DNA of 64,000 nt from Perognathus longimembris pacificus (GCF_023159225.1 NC_063184.1:13257528-13321527); one strand, 5' to 3'; numbered from the stretch's first letter, positions 24,230-34,836 are shown. Translations and numbers: made by a program. The notes: a model not told the origin generated them from the sequence alone.

Positions 24230-24446
24230 TCTCCCTTTTTTTTTTGGTGCTGGTCCTGGGGGCTTGAACTCAGGGCCTGGGCTCTGTCTCTGAGCTTTTT
24301 CGCTCAAGGCTAGCACTCTACAAGTTGAGCCATGGAGATAAGAGTCTCACAAACTTGCCTGCCTGGACTGGCTTTGAACCATGACCCTTAGATCTCAGCC
24401 TCCTGAGTAGGTAGGGTTACAGCCATGAGCCATCAACACTTGGCTG
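24230..24446 (-). mobile_element. B1-Geo dimeric SINE
   Basis: GGGGGCTTGAACTCAGGGCC, AAGTTGAGCCATGGAGATAA (small internal deletion) and TAGGTAGGGTTACAGCCATG. Confidence 0.88.
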
Positions 24447-24630
24447 CCTCCCTTTATAAAGGACCTTTGTGGATACACTGTAAATTTCCTGATAACTGAA
24501 TAAATTCTTCCCATCTAAAGATCCTTACATTATACCTTTGCTTACATATCTGTTTTGTTGCATAAGGTAACATACAAACAGGTCTTGGAATTAAGACATT
24601 CATAGCTATCTACCAATCGTTTTGCCTTGT

Positions 24631-25732
24631 ACTATTATTGATGTAAGTCATAGGCCAATTGGAGTCAACTGGACAACACATATTTTTAGAGCTATTAAAA
24701 AAAATCCTTCTCTACATTGAAACCAAAGTAGCCATGCTCAGATGACTCCACAGAGAAATACACCCTGAAACTCCCAGAGCTTTATTAATCCACGCGTTCT
24801 TTGTGCTTAATGCAGAGAATCTACTGGGTTTTGAAATCATAGAGATAATGACTGGTGAATTGCTGAGGTATTGTGACCACCAAAGACATAAAGCAAATCT
24901 AATCCTCTGGATAAAGGTCTCAAATTCCAACGCAATCTCTCTCCTAAGATCTGATAGTTTTGAGAGCTTTCAAGAGTTACTCATGTACCTTCTCATGGCC
25001 AATTTCCACCAAATGTACTTTTATCATCCAAATGAATTGTGTCACACGCTGTCTGCCGGTAGGGGTGGAAAATGGCTGCACTATTGAAGTTTTCAGAGGA
25101 CAGTACTGACTGTACCTTGTCCCATTCTTTTTTTTTTCCCATTATTCTTGTTGCCTCTATACTTCAAACTGCTTTGGAGAGTGAGGAGAAGAATGAAACA
25201 GGATGCTGTTGAAGTAGCAGGAACTAGATGATGGTGACAGCATGCAAGCTGTAAAGTTTCATCCTGAGGACAATAGGAAATATCAGGGAGACAGGGAGAG
25301 AAGGGTGAAAGAGAATTGAAGTCTCATTACTGTTTTTCTTTCTTAAATTTGGTTTTGGCTTTTGCTTGGGGACACTAAAGAGAGGGCAGCTCCATCCTGA
25401 AATGAGAAAAATAAGAAGAATTTAAAAGATGTAGGTTAATTTGGAAATAATAGACCCTCTAGTGAAGACGGCAAACAGGAATTGGTTGCCGAGGCTTAAG
25501 AGATTTGGGTTTGCTCAATGGATTTATGGCTCAGTCATAAAAATTGGTAATTTAAGAATTGTATTGGTGCAAGTATAGAGTTAGAAGACAGCATAGGACA
25601 GAGACCCAAGGAGCACAAACATTCAGAGGCCAAGAAGTGGGGGGGGGAAAAAAAACATGCAAAAGAATTGTTAAAGAGGGAACTGAAAAAGTAGATTTGT
25701 GGACATATCTAAAAAAAAAAAAGTACCATGTC
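24631..25732. other. Intergenic sequence without recognised features
   Basis: Short A, T and G runs (25131, 25639, 25710) only. No credible gene. Confidence 0.3.
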
Positions 25733-25972
25733 CAGGCCTGGTGGCGCATATCGTAATCCTAGGTACTTAGGAGGCTGTGAACAAGAAGATCATGGCTTGC
25801 GATTCACCCCCAGGAGAAAAATCAGCAAGATGCCATCTTCTGGAAAGAAGCTGGGCACAGTGGCGCAGCCTGGTCATCCCGGCCACAGTGCAAAGCTTCC
25901 TGCAGGTGAATTGAGGTCCCAATGTTTATCTGGGAAGGAAACAAGACCCTGTTTCAAAAATAAGCAGTACAG
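25733..25972 (+). mobile_element. B1-type tandem SINE
   Basis: CTGGTGGCGCATATCGTAAT and later GGGCACAGTGGCGCAGCC mark two B1-like units, ending GACCCTGTTTCAAAAAT. Same class as 6586-6918. Confidence 0.6.
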
Positions 25973-26180
25973 GGGCTGGGAATGTGGCTTAGCAGTAGAG
26001 TGCTTGGCCTAGCATGCATGAAGCCCTAGGTTTCATTCCTCAGTACCACATAAACAGAAGAAGCCAGAAGCGGCGCTGTGGCTCAAGAGGTAGAGTGCTA
26101 GCCTTGAGCAGAAAGAAGCCAGGGACAGTGCCTAGGCCCTGAGTTCAGGCCCGGGATTGGCAAAACGAAAAAGAAAACAT
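25973..26180 (+). mobile_element. IDL-Geo SINE
   Basis: GGGGCTGGGAATGTGGCTTAG, CCCTAGGTTTCATTCCTCAG and Geo-arm GTGGCTCAAGAGGTAGAGTG. It directly follows the tandem B1. Confidence 0.9.
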
Positions 26181-26983
26181 ACAAAAACAGGACAAGTGAG
26201 AGGAACTGAATTCAAACTTTGATGACTGGCTAGCTTGAAAGGGGTTAAAAATTTACCCCAGCAATCAACCAAAACTAGGACACATAGCCAAATGGTCCAA
26301 AAACAATTCCTATGCAGCTAGAGTGCTACTACTTGAGCCATGCCTCCAGTCTCTAGAAAAACAACTCTTATAATAGGATTAGGGTGGATTAAAATAGTTT
26401 TCTTATATAATGGCAGCTCCCCTAAAATGGTGGTACTTAGGCTAAGCAATTACTTGAACAGAAAAAGATTCTAACACCTACCCTATTATTGAAAATAAGT
26501 TTATTGCCATGAGATGTGTCTTAAAAGGACTGCATTTCCTCCTTTGGTATCATAGTGCTCTGAGATTCAAAAGAAAAGCATGTACTTTCTTCTTTTAGTC
26601 TGTATACAATTGTTCACAGGACCAGTGAAGACATAGGTTATGTTTCTGATCTTAGTAGCAGTTTTTGACTGGGAATAATCTGGCATGGGATCTTCAGAAT
26701 TTGAATGTTGTAGAAGGCCTCAGGCGGTAGACCTAACATCCATTCAGTCATTTTTGGTGAACTATTATTTAATACAAAAGTAAGGAAGAATTTTTTTTTT
26801 GATTGCATAGCAAAATTGGGTGAGTTTTTCTCCCAGGTTGTCTGTATCATCTCCTAATGAGGTTGTAGAAGTTTCTTTACCTTCTTTCTACCTGATAGTA
26901 TTTGTTCACAAGCGAGAGAGATCAGTTTAGTGAAGGATTTCGTTGAGCAACAACTGCAGGTTATTATCCTTAATAAGGAATAG
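26181..26983. other. Intergenic sequence without recognised features
   Basis: Nothing supportable beyond a short remnant TACTTGAGCCATGCCTCCAG at about 26330 that could be SINE debris. Confidence 0.3.
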
Positions 26984-27200
26984 AAAGCCACCTCTGGCTC
27001 ATGACTGTAACTCTAGCTTCTCAAGTGGCGGAGATCTGAGAATCAAGGTTCAAAGAAAAGTCCACGAGACTCATTTCCAAGTAACCATCAAAAAGCCAGG
27101 AGTAGAATTGTGGCTCAAGTGGTAGAGCACCAGCTTTGAGTGGAAAAAGCTAAGGGACAACACCCAAGCTCTGAGATGGAGTCCTTGCATGCCCTGGTAC
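26984..27200 (+). mobile_element. B1-Geo dimeric SINE
   Basis: TCTGGCTCATGACTGTAACT, GGCGGAGATCTGAGAATC and TGTGGCTCAAGTGGTAGAGC. It is the last repeat before the CpG-rich promoter. Confidence 0.88.
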
Positions 27201-27926
27201 ACACACCAGAACAAAGAGGAAAAATAGATGTGGAACTGCCTGGAGGTGTGGCTGTGATGGAGAAAAACAGGTAGTATTTTATTTTATTTTTTCTGAGGAG
27301 GAGGTAAACATCTCTTCAGAGTAATAAGTACTTCCCCCACAAAAATCAGAGGCAAAAATGCTACTTGTTACTAACTTTCCAATATCCCATTAGAGACCCT
27401 GTAATTCGATCCAGAGGGAACAGAATGAAGGAGTCAGGGAAAAGGAAAAATTGACTTCATTCTTTAGTCCTTTCCTTAAATCCTGAGACATGTGTGTGCC
27501 TCAACACCCCCCTGTTCAATCCCACAAAACAGGGAATCAGGAAAACGCATTAGCACCCTTAGAACGATGGAGAAGCAGGGCTGGGGGTGGTGAGGATTCC
27601 ACCCAGGCAGGGCTGGAGGAAGCTGGGGGAGGGGAGAGAGGGTCCTGGGGTCCGGAAAGTGGAAAGGCGGGCTGAGCCTGCAGACTCGGGGCCTGGGTAG
27701 GCGGGGAAGAACGTTATCTCACGGCTGGCTCGAGCTGTGTGCTGCGTTTTGCACTTCTGGAGGCCATTCCTCCATTTTTCACCGGGATGAACCGCTGTAA
27801 CCCAGAGCGATCGTCCGCCTCGAGGCAGACCCCGAACCCGGCCCCTCGCCCTGGCCCGAGAGTGCTAGGGGGCGGGGGAGACACCGGAGTTACTCTGTGG
27901 AGGGGGAGGAGCCACCTGGCGACTCT

Positions 27927-27934
27927 CCAATCAG
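27927..27934 (+). promoter_or_regulatory. CCAAT box
   Basis: CCAATCAG in GACTCTCCAATCAGG matches the NF-Y core. It lies just upstream of the first octamer-like copy, about 390 bp before the TATA-like box. Confidence 0.5.
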
Positions 27935-27953
27935 GAGGCTGATCCAAATAGCT

Positions 27954-28216
27954 GCATACATTATGCTAATAAGAGCCTCCTGCCCAGTTCCCATTCAAGC
28001 TCCCCGTCCCCCATGGGGGTCTCCGTGTCCAGTAGACGAAAGGGAGCCAAGGTGAATACATTATGATAGTGAGGAAGACGGGGAAGGCGAATATATTATG
28101 CTAATGAGGAGGACTCGCGCTCGGACGTTGGGAGGGGGCACACCAGGGGACTAGTGACGGGCTGGCCCTCCGAGAGTCTGGCGAAGGTGAATATATTATG
28201 CTAATGAGGAGGCTTC
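27954..28216 (+). promoter_or_regulatory. Four-copy octamer-like promoter element
   Basis: Four related copies share the layout AAGGTGAATAYATTATG, CTAATGAGGAGG. The ATTATG cores start at 27960, 28060, 28095 and 28195, so spacings are 100, 35 and 100 bp. Copies 3 and 4 are nearly identical; copy 1 keeps ATTATGCTAATAAGAG; copy 2 is altered to ATTATGATAGTGAGG. ATGCTAAT differs by one base from the POU octamer ATGCAAAT, and ATGCTAATGAG matches the start of the overlapping octamer/TAATGARAT type of Oct-1 site. A role as POU or homeodomain sites for COL25A1 is inference. The AT-rich copies stand out in an otherwise GC-rich island. Confidence 0.7.
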
Positions 28217-28220
28217 CAGC

Positions 28221-28241
28221 CGGGGCGGTGGGCGGGGCGGG
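28221..28241 (+). promoter_or_regulatory. GC-box cluster
   Basis: Overlapping GGGGCGG, GGGCGGG and GGGGCGGG, Sp/KLF-type sites, lie about 80-100 bp upstream of the TATA-like box and just after the fourth octamer-like copy. Confidence 0.65.
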
Positions 28242-28319
28242 CTGCGGGGCTCCCGGAGGGGGTCGGGGAGGGACGATGCACTTGGAGCGCGCGCACTCAA
28301 TCCCGAGCATCCCGCAGGG

Positions 28320-28327
28320 TATTTAAG
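28320..28327 (+). promoter_or_regulatory. TATA-like box of COL25A1
   Basis: TATTTAAG in CCGCAGGGTATTTAAGGCTCG sits in GC-rich DNA downstream of the GC boxes. A start about 25-30 bp further on (near 28350) would give a leader of roughly 0.6 kb if unspliced. The true start needs transcript data. Confidence 0.55.
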
Positions 28328-28349
28328 GCTCGCACGCGCGAGGCTGCGG

Positions 28350-28965
28350 ACAGCTTTCGGGCCGCCGCGGCTGGAGCTTCGCAATCGGCTCCTGCCTGCT
28401 AGGGCGATCTGGTCTTCCTCTTCCCCCTCTTGTCACCTTTCTTGGGCTGCGCAGTTGAGGGCTCTCGCAGCCTTAAAATTTTTTTTTTTTTAATTTTTTT
28501 GCCTGAACTGAATCCAGGTGGGAACCCGACCAGCGTGCGGGGCAGACCCGGCAGTGGTAGCCCTAGGGCTGACGGAGGCGCAACAGGTCGCGGGCTCCGC
28601 GGGCAGGGCGAGCGGCGGCCCCTCCGCTCTCCGCGGTCCCCGGACCCCGTGCCGAGGCCCCGCCGTCTGTCCCCCCGGGTCGTCAGCAGAGCTGTCCGGG
28701 TAGGTGTGATTTCCCGGACTGGGGGAGTTTTATTTATTTTTGTCTGTTTCGCTCCCAGCTGGGAGGAGAGGCGCAGGCGGAGGATGGTCCTCGCCTGCGG
28801 GTCCCCGCGCTGAGCCGCACGCAGGTCCCTCTCCGCGCCCGCCTGGTGCCCACTCCACCAACTACTTGTGCAGCCGCCGGGACTGAACTTTGGAGGACGC
28901 ATCCCTTCTCCTCTGGCCGGCTGTCTTGGCAGGAGGTAGAAGGTGGCCAGAGGACCCCCGCCACC
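28350..28965 (+). other. COL25A1: Predicted COL25A1 5' UTR
   Basis: From the predicted start to the initiator ATG the leader is GC-rich, apart from an unusual T-rich patch at 28478-28500. It contains a 9-codon upstream ORF (28784-28813). It also holds a plausible splice pair: donor CCGG|GTAGGTG at 28700 and acceptor CTGTCTTGGCAG| ending at 28932 after a CT-rich tract. If used, this removes the upstream ORF and joins a first non-coding exon to the coding exon 33 bp before the ATG. Boundaries are inferred. Confidence 0.5.
28784..28813 (+). CDS. Upstream ORF in COL25A1 leader (9 codons)
   Basis: Reads MVLACGSPR then TGA. Its ATG has A at -3 and G at +4, a strong initiation context, and it closes 152 bp before the main ATG. 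It could lower translation of the main frame or allow reinitiation. It exists in the mRNA only if the candidate leader intron is not removed. Conservation in other mammals would decide. Confidence 0.35.
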   Translation: MVLACGSPR

Positions 28966-29262
28966 ATGCTGGTGAAGAAGCCCGTGGGGAAGGGAGCGGG
29001 ACGAGAGGCTGGATCCGAGGAGCCCGGCCCCTCCTGGCAGCGTTGCACCCGCGCCATGCCCCCGTGCGCCATCCTGGCGACCCTCCTCTCCGGGGTGGCC
29101 GTGATTTCTTGTCTGTACCTTGGGGTGAAGACCAACGACCTTCAGGCAAGGATCGTCGCCCTGGAATCCGCTAAAGGGGCGCCTTCCGTTCCCCTGCTGT
29201 CCGAGACTGTGGATCAGCTGAAGGCCATAGTACAAGAGAAAGTGGAGCGACTCCTGGCTCAG
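28966..29262 (+). CDS. COL25A1: COL25A1 coding exon 1 (collagen XXV alpha 1 / CLAC-P)
   Basis: This encodes residues 1-99 of a type II transmembrane collagen found mainly in neurons. Its shed ectodomain (CLAC) is known to bind amyloid plaques, and the protein is needed for motor innervation of muscle. The start is set by GCCACCATG, a full Kozak match. Residues 1-32 form a basic cytosolic tail (LVKKPVGKGAGR). About 33-54 form the hydrophobic signal anchor (CAILATLLSGVAVISCLYLG). LGVKTNDLQARI and ESAKGAPS begin the extracellular stalk, and DQLKAIVQEKVERLLAQ looks helical and coiled-coil-like. The exon ends CAG|GTGTGTGAG in phase 0. Identity rests on close agreement with the known mammalian protein, in particular SCLYLGVKTNDLQARI and EKVERLLAQ. 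The N-terminal tail is the most diverged part. The longer frame that runs on to 29655 is intron read-through. Confidence 0.96.
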
Positions 29263-30268
29263 GTGTGTGAGCCTGGGCCGCGGGGGGGTGTGGGGGTAGA
29301 GGGTGGGGGTGTGGGGGGGGAGTTGCACGTGGATAGGATTTTGCACAGGTGCGGTCAGTCTGCAGGATCCGTCTTCACCCTTACCTGTTACACGGCTGAT
29401 TTGGGTTGTGTGAGCCTCTGTGGTATCTATTTGCTCCATTCCCTTCCTTGGTTTCCCTTCAAGTCTGTGTGTAGGATCTTCCCTCTGTCTTCCTTAAGGA
29501 TTGCATGCTGCAATGGCAGCAGGGGTTTTGCCCGGCTGTTTAGTTTTGTGGAGTCTGGGTTGACAGCATTCTCAGTTGTATGGAGAATATTCATTGTAAT
29601 GCTCACATCTGTTCTTCATATACCAAGGTTAGGCCTTATCAATAGAGAAAGGTAAGCACTCTTAAAAGTGAAATAAGCCTATAGATTTAAAATTCCTTTA
29701 ACTCGGAATTCTTTTCATATTAAGCGTTTTAAAAATTGGAAAAAAAAAGTTTTCCTTTGTTTTTTTTTGGGGGGGGGAGTTAATAGAGGTTGTGCTCAGA
29801 TATTGATGAATGGAGAATTGAGAGAGATTTCTCTAAAGATGGCTTAGACTCCAGTAGGGAGAGGGTAGTTTTTCCTGCCAGCGGAGAGATGCAGTAGTTG
29901 CAGCCCGAATGTGATAAAGTATGTCTACAACATTGGCTGCTATTGATAGGACACACCTTGCCATGAGCTGCAATATGTTAGCGCGGGGGTTTTGCCTTGG
30001 CTGTGCAGGGAGAGGGTGGTGATAGTTGAATAATGAAGAAAGACGTCACCCAAATCCATCACTCTATGGCAAGGGTAATTAGCTTTTTAAATTAAAATTT
30101 TTTTATGACTTGAATACTGTTAGCCTGCACAAACAGCATTTATGTAAGTGCATGGATCTTAGGCAAAAGCTATCAAACATTATTAACAGCCACAGAGGAA
30201 GAGTCCCTGAAGAACTCACAGAATTGAAATACTACTGCTAGCTCTTAATATCTCTTCTTTTCCTACAG
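29263..30268 (+). other. COL25A1: COL25A1 intron 1 (1006 bp, phase 0)
   Basis: Begins GTGTGTGAG and ends CTCTTCTTTTCCTACAG, a GT-AG intron with a good pyrimidine tract. The first 60 bases are G-rich (GGGGGGTGTGGGGG type), and a second G-run lies at 29769-29777. It contains no SINE or L1, unlike intron 2. Confidence 0.93.
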
Positions 30269-30338
30269 AAATCCTATGAACACATGGCTAAAATAAGAAT
30301 CGCAAGAGAAACACCTTCTGAGTGCAACTGTCCAGCAG
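30269..30338 (+). CDS. COL25A1: COL25A1 coding exon 2
   Basis: The 70-bp exon reads KSYEHMAKIRIARETPSECN then CPA plus one base of the next Gly codon, so it ends in phase 1. Joined to exon 1 it gives ERLLAQKSYEHMAKIRIAR, which matches the known mammalian protein across the junction. It covers the membrane-proximal non-collagenous stalk; CNC supplies two cysteines likely to link chains just before the first Gly-X-Y block. The furin-type basic site and all collagen repeats lie in later exons outside this window. Flanking signals are TTTTCCTACAG and GTAAAAAA. Partial gene: only two of its many coding exons are here. Confidence 0.96.
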
Positions 30339-31194
30339 GTAAAAAATGGAACTTACTTAACTAGGTTCCCTCTAGAGGAGCGCGTTTGCAAACAAAGGGT
30401 CCTATGCCTGTCAGGTCTACCTGTAACAGTAACAGAGAAAGAATGCAGACCCAACTTGCTTTAATAAAATCAACATGTCTCCCTCAGAAAGATGGCGAGT
30501 AAAGGCCCAAATATTATTTTAAGCAGCATACCAGTGTCTGTGAGGGCAAAACAAATGAGCTAATCACCATGAAAAATATAGGCAAGGGGATATACGAAGT
30601 TCTTAGTTTCCTGGATTGAAAAGTCATCTTCAATTTTATTAAATAATTTCAGTGTTCATGGTGAACATGGTCTGAATAGCTGTGAAGCTCTGCTGTCTAA
30701 TGTTACATTAGTGCAGAGTTGTTTGTGGTTATTATATTAGTAAGTGATCTGCACTTCTTCATCTAACCTGTAGGTAAAAATGAAGACTAAAGGAAATTAG
30801 TTCTTTATTTTGTTCTCAGTGCCTTGCCAGAAATATTCTTCCATGTTGTCCATTTTTCTGTGTAGTTTTAAGAAACCATCAGTGACAGTGTGTAGTAGAA
30901 GGATGGAGACGAGACTTTAGTGAATGAACCCCCCTCCCCCGCCTAGAATCATTAAATCTTCATTCACAGACCTCTGAGCCTTGGTAGTTGTCTGTAGACC
31001 TAACAATTTAAAAGCTCTTGGAATATGGCCAGGGGAAGGCATTTAGTGGATGCAAGATTATATAAGGCATAAAACTCCCATGAATCTCAAGATGTTCTTT
31101 AGATAAACATGGAAAAGGTATTTATGAACATTCTAGTTTCATTCGTCCTTATGCACGGAAAATGAGTCTTTTTCTTCCATATTGAAGAGCTTGT
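30339..31194 (+). other. COL25A1: Start of COL25A1 intron 2
   Basis: From here to the window end is read as intron 2 because no later Gly-X-Y exon was found. This part holds no recognised repeat. First introns of this gene are known to be very large, which fits. Confidence 0.7.
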
Positions 31195-31417
31195 TTCAAT
31201 GTAGTCATGTGCTTCATAATGACACTTCAACCCATGACAGGTCACAAATATAACAGTGGCCCCCTAAGATTGTATAACCTAGTGATGTCATAGCCAGCTT
31301 AGTTTGTGTGAGTGAGCTGCCCGATGTTTGCTCAGCAGTGCGATGGCAACAACACAACCCTTAGAATACGCCTCAGTTATGATTAAGCTGCAGGTGACTG
31401 TGAAAAGCTTCGCGCCT
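31195..31417 (+). mobile_element. Tigger/MER2-like DNA transposon relic
   Basis: GTCATGTGCTTCATAATGAC, CAGTGGCCCCCTAAGATTG and CCTAGTGATGTCATAGCC resemble an old TcMar-Tigger element. It is interrupted by the SINE that follows. Confidence 0.45.
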
Positions 31418-31423
31418 GCCCGG

Positions 31424-31664
31424 CACCGGTGGCTCACGCCTGTAATCCTGGCTACTAAGTAGGCTGAGATCTGAGAATTGCAGTTCAAAGCCATCCTAGT
31501 CAGGAAAGTCTGTGAGACTCTTTATTTCCAACAAACTAAGAAAAAGCTGGAAAAGGCACTGTGGCTCAAGTGGTAGAACGCTAGCCTTGAGCACAGAGAG
31601 GCTCAGGGATAGTGCCCAAGACCCGAGGACCTGAGTCCAAGCCCCGGGACTGGGGATAAAAAGG
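31424..31664 (+). mobile_element. B1-Geo dimeric SINE, well preserved
   Basis: CACCGGTGGCTCACGCCTG, TAGGCTGAGATCTGAGAATT and CTGTGGCTCAAGTGGTAGAAC, ending GAGTCCAAGCCCCGGGAC. It shows the 7SL-type start clearly. Confidence 0.93.
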
Positions 31665-34600
31665 CCTACTGCCTGTATTTTCTTATATTTTGAGATTGTT
31701 TTTGTCTCATGATAACTTGTTCAGGCACAGCTTAGACGTTTCAATTTTCAGGTTATACAGCATAAAAGTTTTTAGTATTTATATTTTACCACATTGTTGA
31801 CCATCTTGGAGCTATATTCTTTTTCAGTGAAGGCTTTTGATGAGAAGACAAAGTGTGGATGTTTGACATGGTGTGTTTCATCCTGAGTAGTTGAGAAAGA
31901 CCTCAGAAGTCAGATATTCAAGGGAAGAACTTTTCCAGCACAGGAATGAAATCACAGCCCCCCCCCTTCCTGCCCCCGCCTGCAGGGATGATGTAAATTC
32001 CCACGACAGTGGGTAGGTAGGTATAGGACTTCACAAATCACACCCGGCAGGAAAGAGCATCTTTTGAACATAAAAAAAAAAATCCAGTATACTGGCTGTG
32101 TGTATGTGGGGAGCTTTAATTTGGAAGATTCATAACAAACTTGGTAAAATGTTGAAAAGTGACCACACTGAGTTCTATTTCTAGAGGAGATACTACTGTT
32201 TTTATGATGCTTCATGTAGGCCAGTGATTGAACTCTTGTCATCTGGGAGGAAGCTATTATCCTTAAGACTTTGCTGTGTATTCTCTGGGATGATTATCAC
32301 AGACTATTTTTTTCCATCTTAATGTGATAAATAAATAATAAACAGCAATTCCCTTGGGGTTCTTTTGGGGTTGTTGTTGGCTCTATCAGCTGCTTTCCTT
32401 CTTGCCACCACTAGAGCTCCGCATTACATCAGTTTTTACCTGGCTCCTTGGGAGGGAACTCTTTGAAGGGGCACATTCCAACACACAGAGCCAAACAGGG
32501 TTTTTGGTGAGTTACAGAAATAAACTCGGTTATGCTTGTCAAATAACAAGACATCACCCAAACGCAGGTTTTGTGTTGAAAGTAAAAGATTCTGGAGAAA
32601 ACCAGCTGATGCAGTATTATCTTAGGGAATGAACTGGCTGGCCAAAAAGGCTTAGAAAGAAGATATGGCACTTCCCACCTGATTTGGCTGGAGCCTGTGT
32701 TCACCATGTGTGACTAAGACTTGTCACCCAGACATCTGTTTGCAGGACAGAGCGAGACAAGTGTGACCTCAACTCAGTTCCTGTGGACACATGCCCATCC
32801 ATTGAAGTTGACACTCTTGATGACAGGCTGAGTCTCAGAGCCAAGGGTCGGTAGCAAAGAAGCAAAGTTGTGTTTGTATTCACTCTAATGGCTTTTGCTA
32901 GAACTCAGGTCTTACTGGGGTTTGCCCAGGTAGCCTCTGTGGGAATGCTTTGAGGACTATTTATTGAATGGCTTTTCACGATAGGAAAGGCTCTTTCTGA
33001 TTTACTTCTTCTAACTAGGAGAGTTTTAAGTGCTAGCAATCTTAGGATTTGTCCCCTGGGCAGAGGGACTCCAGAGCCTGAAGGCTAATAAGGAATCCAG
33101 AATGAGCTGGATAAGTCTAGTCTGCAATCTTAGAGCTGGAATCCTAGATCTGATACTAAATAATAGTGTGACTGTGGTCAAATGAATGCACTTCATTTTT
33201 TCACCTGAAAAACAAAAAACTAGAAATTCCTTCTCCATTGTATGATATATATAAATAGTTTGGTATATTAGTGTTTAGAGCTTTAATACATTTTTGTGGG
33301 TTTTTTTTGGTATGATTCTCAGAAAGACTAGGCAAATTCTCTTACCACTAAAGCTGCACCCACAGTTCTAGTCATTTTCTTACATTCTTTCCTTTGCTCC
33401 ACAGAGATACAAATGGGAAATGTTGCAAAAGTTGCTCAGAACCTAAAGCTAATGAACATGGTGGTTAATTAAGCATCTGTAGATCATTTATAAAGATAAT
33501 CTTGCCAGTCAGTATTTCTTGGTGCTGTAGCAGTGGAATTTGGGGTTTTCATGATACCTAGTTTTGTCTCCAAAGTGTTCATCAAAATGACAGGAGAAAC
33601 AGACCATTTAGACTGAAACATATCAGGTAGAAAGACCTGGATTTAGTGGGCATGGGCTTAGTAAAGTGTCTTTACAGCTTCAATATGAGATGTTTACCAA
33701 AACGAGTTTCTTCACCATCTGACTCTTAGACCTTTTCAAATCAGATTTATTGAAGTAATACTTATACAGTGATATTTGTGATATTAAAGTTGGACAGTCA
33801 TTACTATATCATCTTTCTCCTCATAGAAATGTGTATTTACCTTTTTTGTGAGATCAAGAGATGCTCTAGAAAACCAAAAAAAGTTGCTTTTAAGAACCCC
33901 AAATAATTTTCAAAGCTCTTACACATCAAAGCTATGTTTAGCAGATTTGCATTAGCAATGGCAGAGACATGGAGATAACAGCTGGTATTTGTGGCTTGAT
34001 CCCTGTCAAACCTGACTGTCCCTAAGAGAGTAACTTGGCTCTTTACTATGGCTACAGAATTCTACTTCAGGTTGTGTTCTTTGGACCTTCCATGAAGTAT
34101 GCATAAAGCAGGCATATTTACAGAAAGGTTTCTCTGTCCAGCCAATGAAGAACAATGGGAATGGAGCCACCAATCAAGTGATAGGAACTCACTCATCAGT
34201 AGGATTGGCCTCCTCAGCCTATTAGGTATAAGAACCTCTGTGGTGTCATCCATGGAGAATGGGAATGGGAAATGAAGAAAGCCACCCTGGCTTTGTCATT
34301 AACATGTTACACAATCTTGTGCAAATCATTTCCACATATGGCTTTTACAAACTGGTCATATCTTTGTAAGTAAGAGCTAGGCAATAATGACTTAGCATCT
34401 TAGTCAATTCTCTACCTAGCATAAATACTAAACAGTACCAGATTTGGGGATTTTTTTTTTTTTTTTGCAAATCAGGCAGACTTGCCCTGTATCCTCATGG
34501 AGTTTCTAGTTCCATGAAGATGACACCAAATATTAGTTTGAAATGACTTTCCATGTGGGATAAGCAAAATCAAGAGAAGGAATATATTTTGGAGCATATA

Positions 34601-34796
34601 ACCTAAATCTATGACATTTTTACAATATGGGAAGTTGTTCAAATGGTTTGGTGGTAGGGAAAGAACTATACTTTGTTTCAGAAAAACTAAGAATTGATAC
34701 AAAGTTTGTTGGTTGCCTTTTGACTTTCTAAGAATTGATGGATGGGTAGATAAAGGTACACCGGTAGCTGATCTACTGATACTACAAACGAAATAA
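31665..34796. other. Intron 2 sequence without recognised features
   Basis: Long stretch with almost no SINE or L1. Only short runs (C9 at about 31960, A10 at about 32070, T runs at 33300 and 34451) are notable. None of the short frames resembles a protein I know. Confidence 0.35.

Positions 34797-34830
<34 letters not shown>
34797..34830. repeat. (AT)n microsatellite
   Basis: About 16 AT units followed by a T run that belongs to the adjacent SINE tail. Confidence 0.95.

Positions 34831-34836
<6 letters not shown>

Larger units (their letters stand above)
23900..24630 (+). mobile_element. Ancient interspersed repeat interrupted by two SINEs
   Basis: GCTGTTGTAACAGATCACC followed by ACAAACTTAGCATCTCAATG, and after the SINEs TAAAGATCCTTACATTAT and GCATAAGGTAACATAC, correspond to the two ends of a widespread old mammalian repeat. 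I do not name its family with confidence. Confidence 0.4.
27600..29340. promoter_or_regulatory. COL25A1: CpG-rich island over the COL25A1 promoter and first coding exon
   Basis: Base composition shifts sharply from AT-rich flank to GC-rich DNA dense in CG dinucleotides (for example 28210-28380 and 28540-28880) and falls back inside intron 1. No SINE lies within it. Such islands mark promoters of developmental genes. Edges are by eye. Confidence 0.85.

Noticed and set aside
28430..28813. 127-codon plus-strand frame upstream of COL25A1
   Set aside because: Low-complexity GC-rich translation; only its last nine codons form a plausible upstream ORF.
28399..29439. 346-codon minus-strand open frame across the CpG island
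   Set aside because: It is antisense to the COL25A1 leader and exon 1. GC-rich DNA lacks stop codons by chance; Pro/Arg/Gly-rich translation has no recognisable domain.
28846..29655. 269-codon frame taken as one gene
   Set aside because: Residues after LLAQ are read-through of intron 1; the splice to 30269 restores the known COL25A1 sequence.
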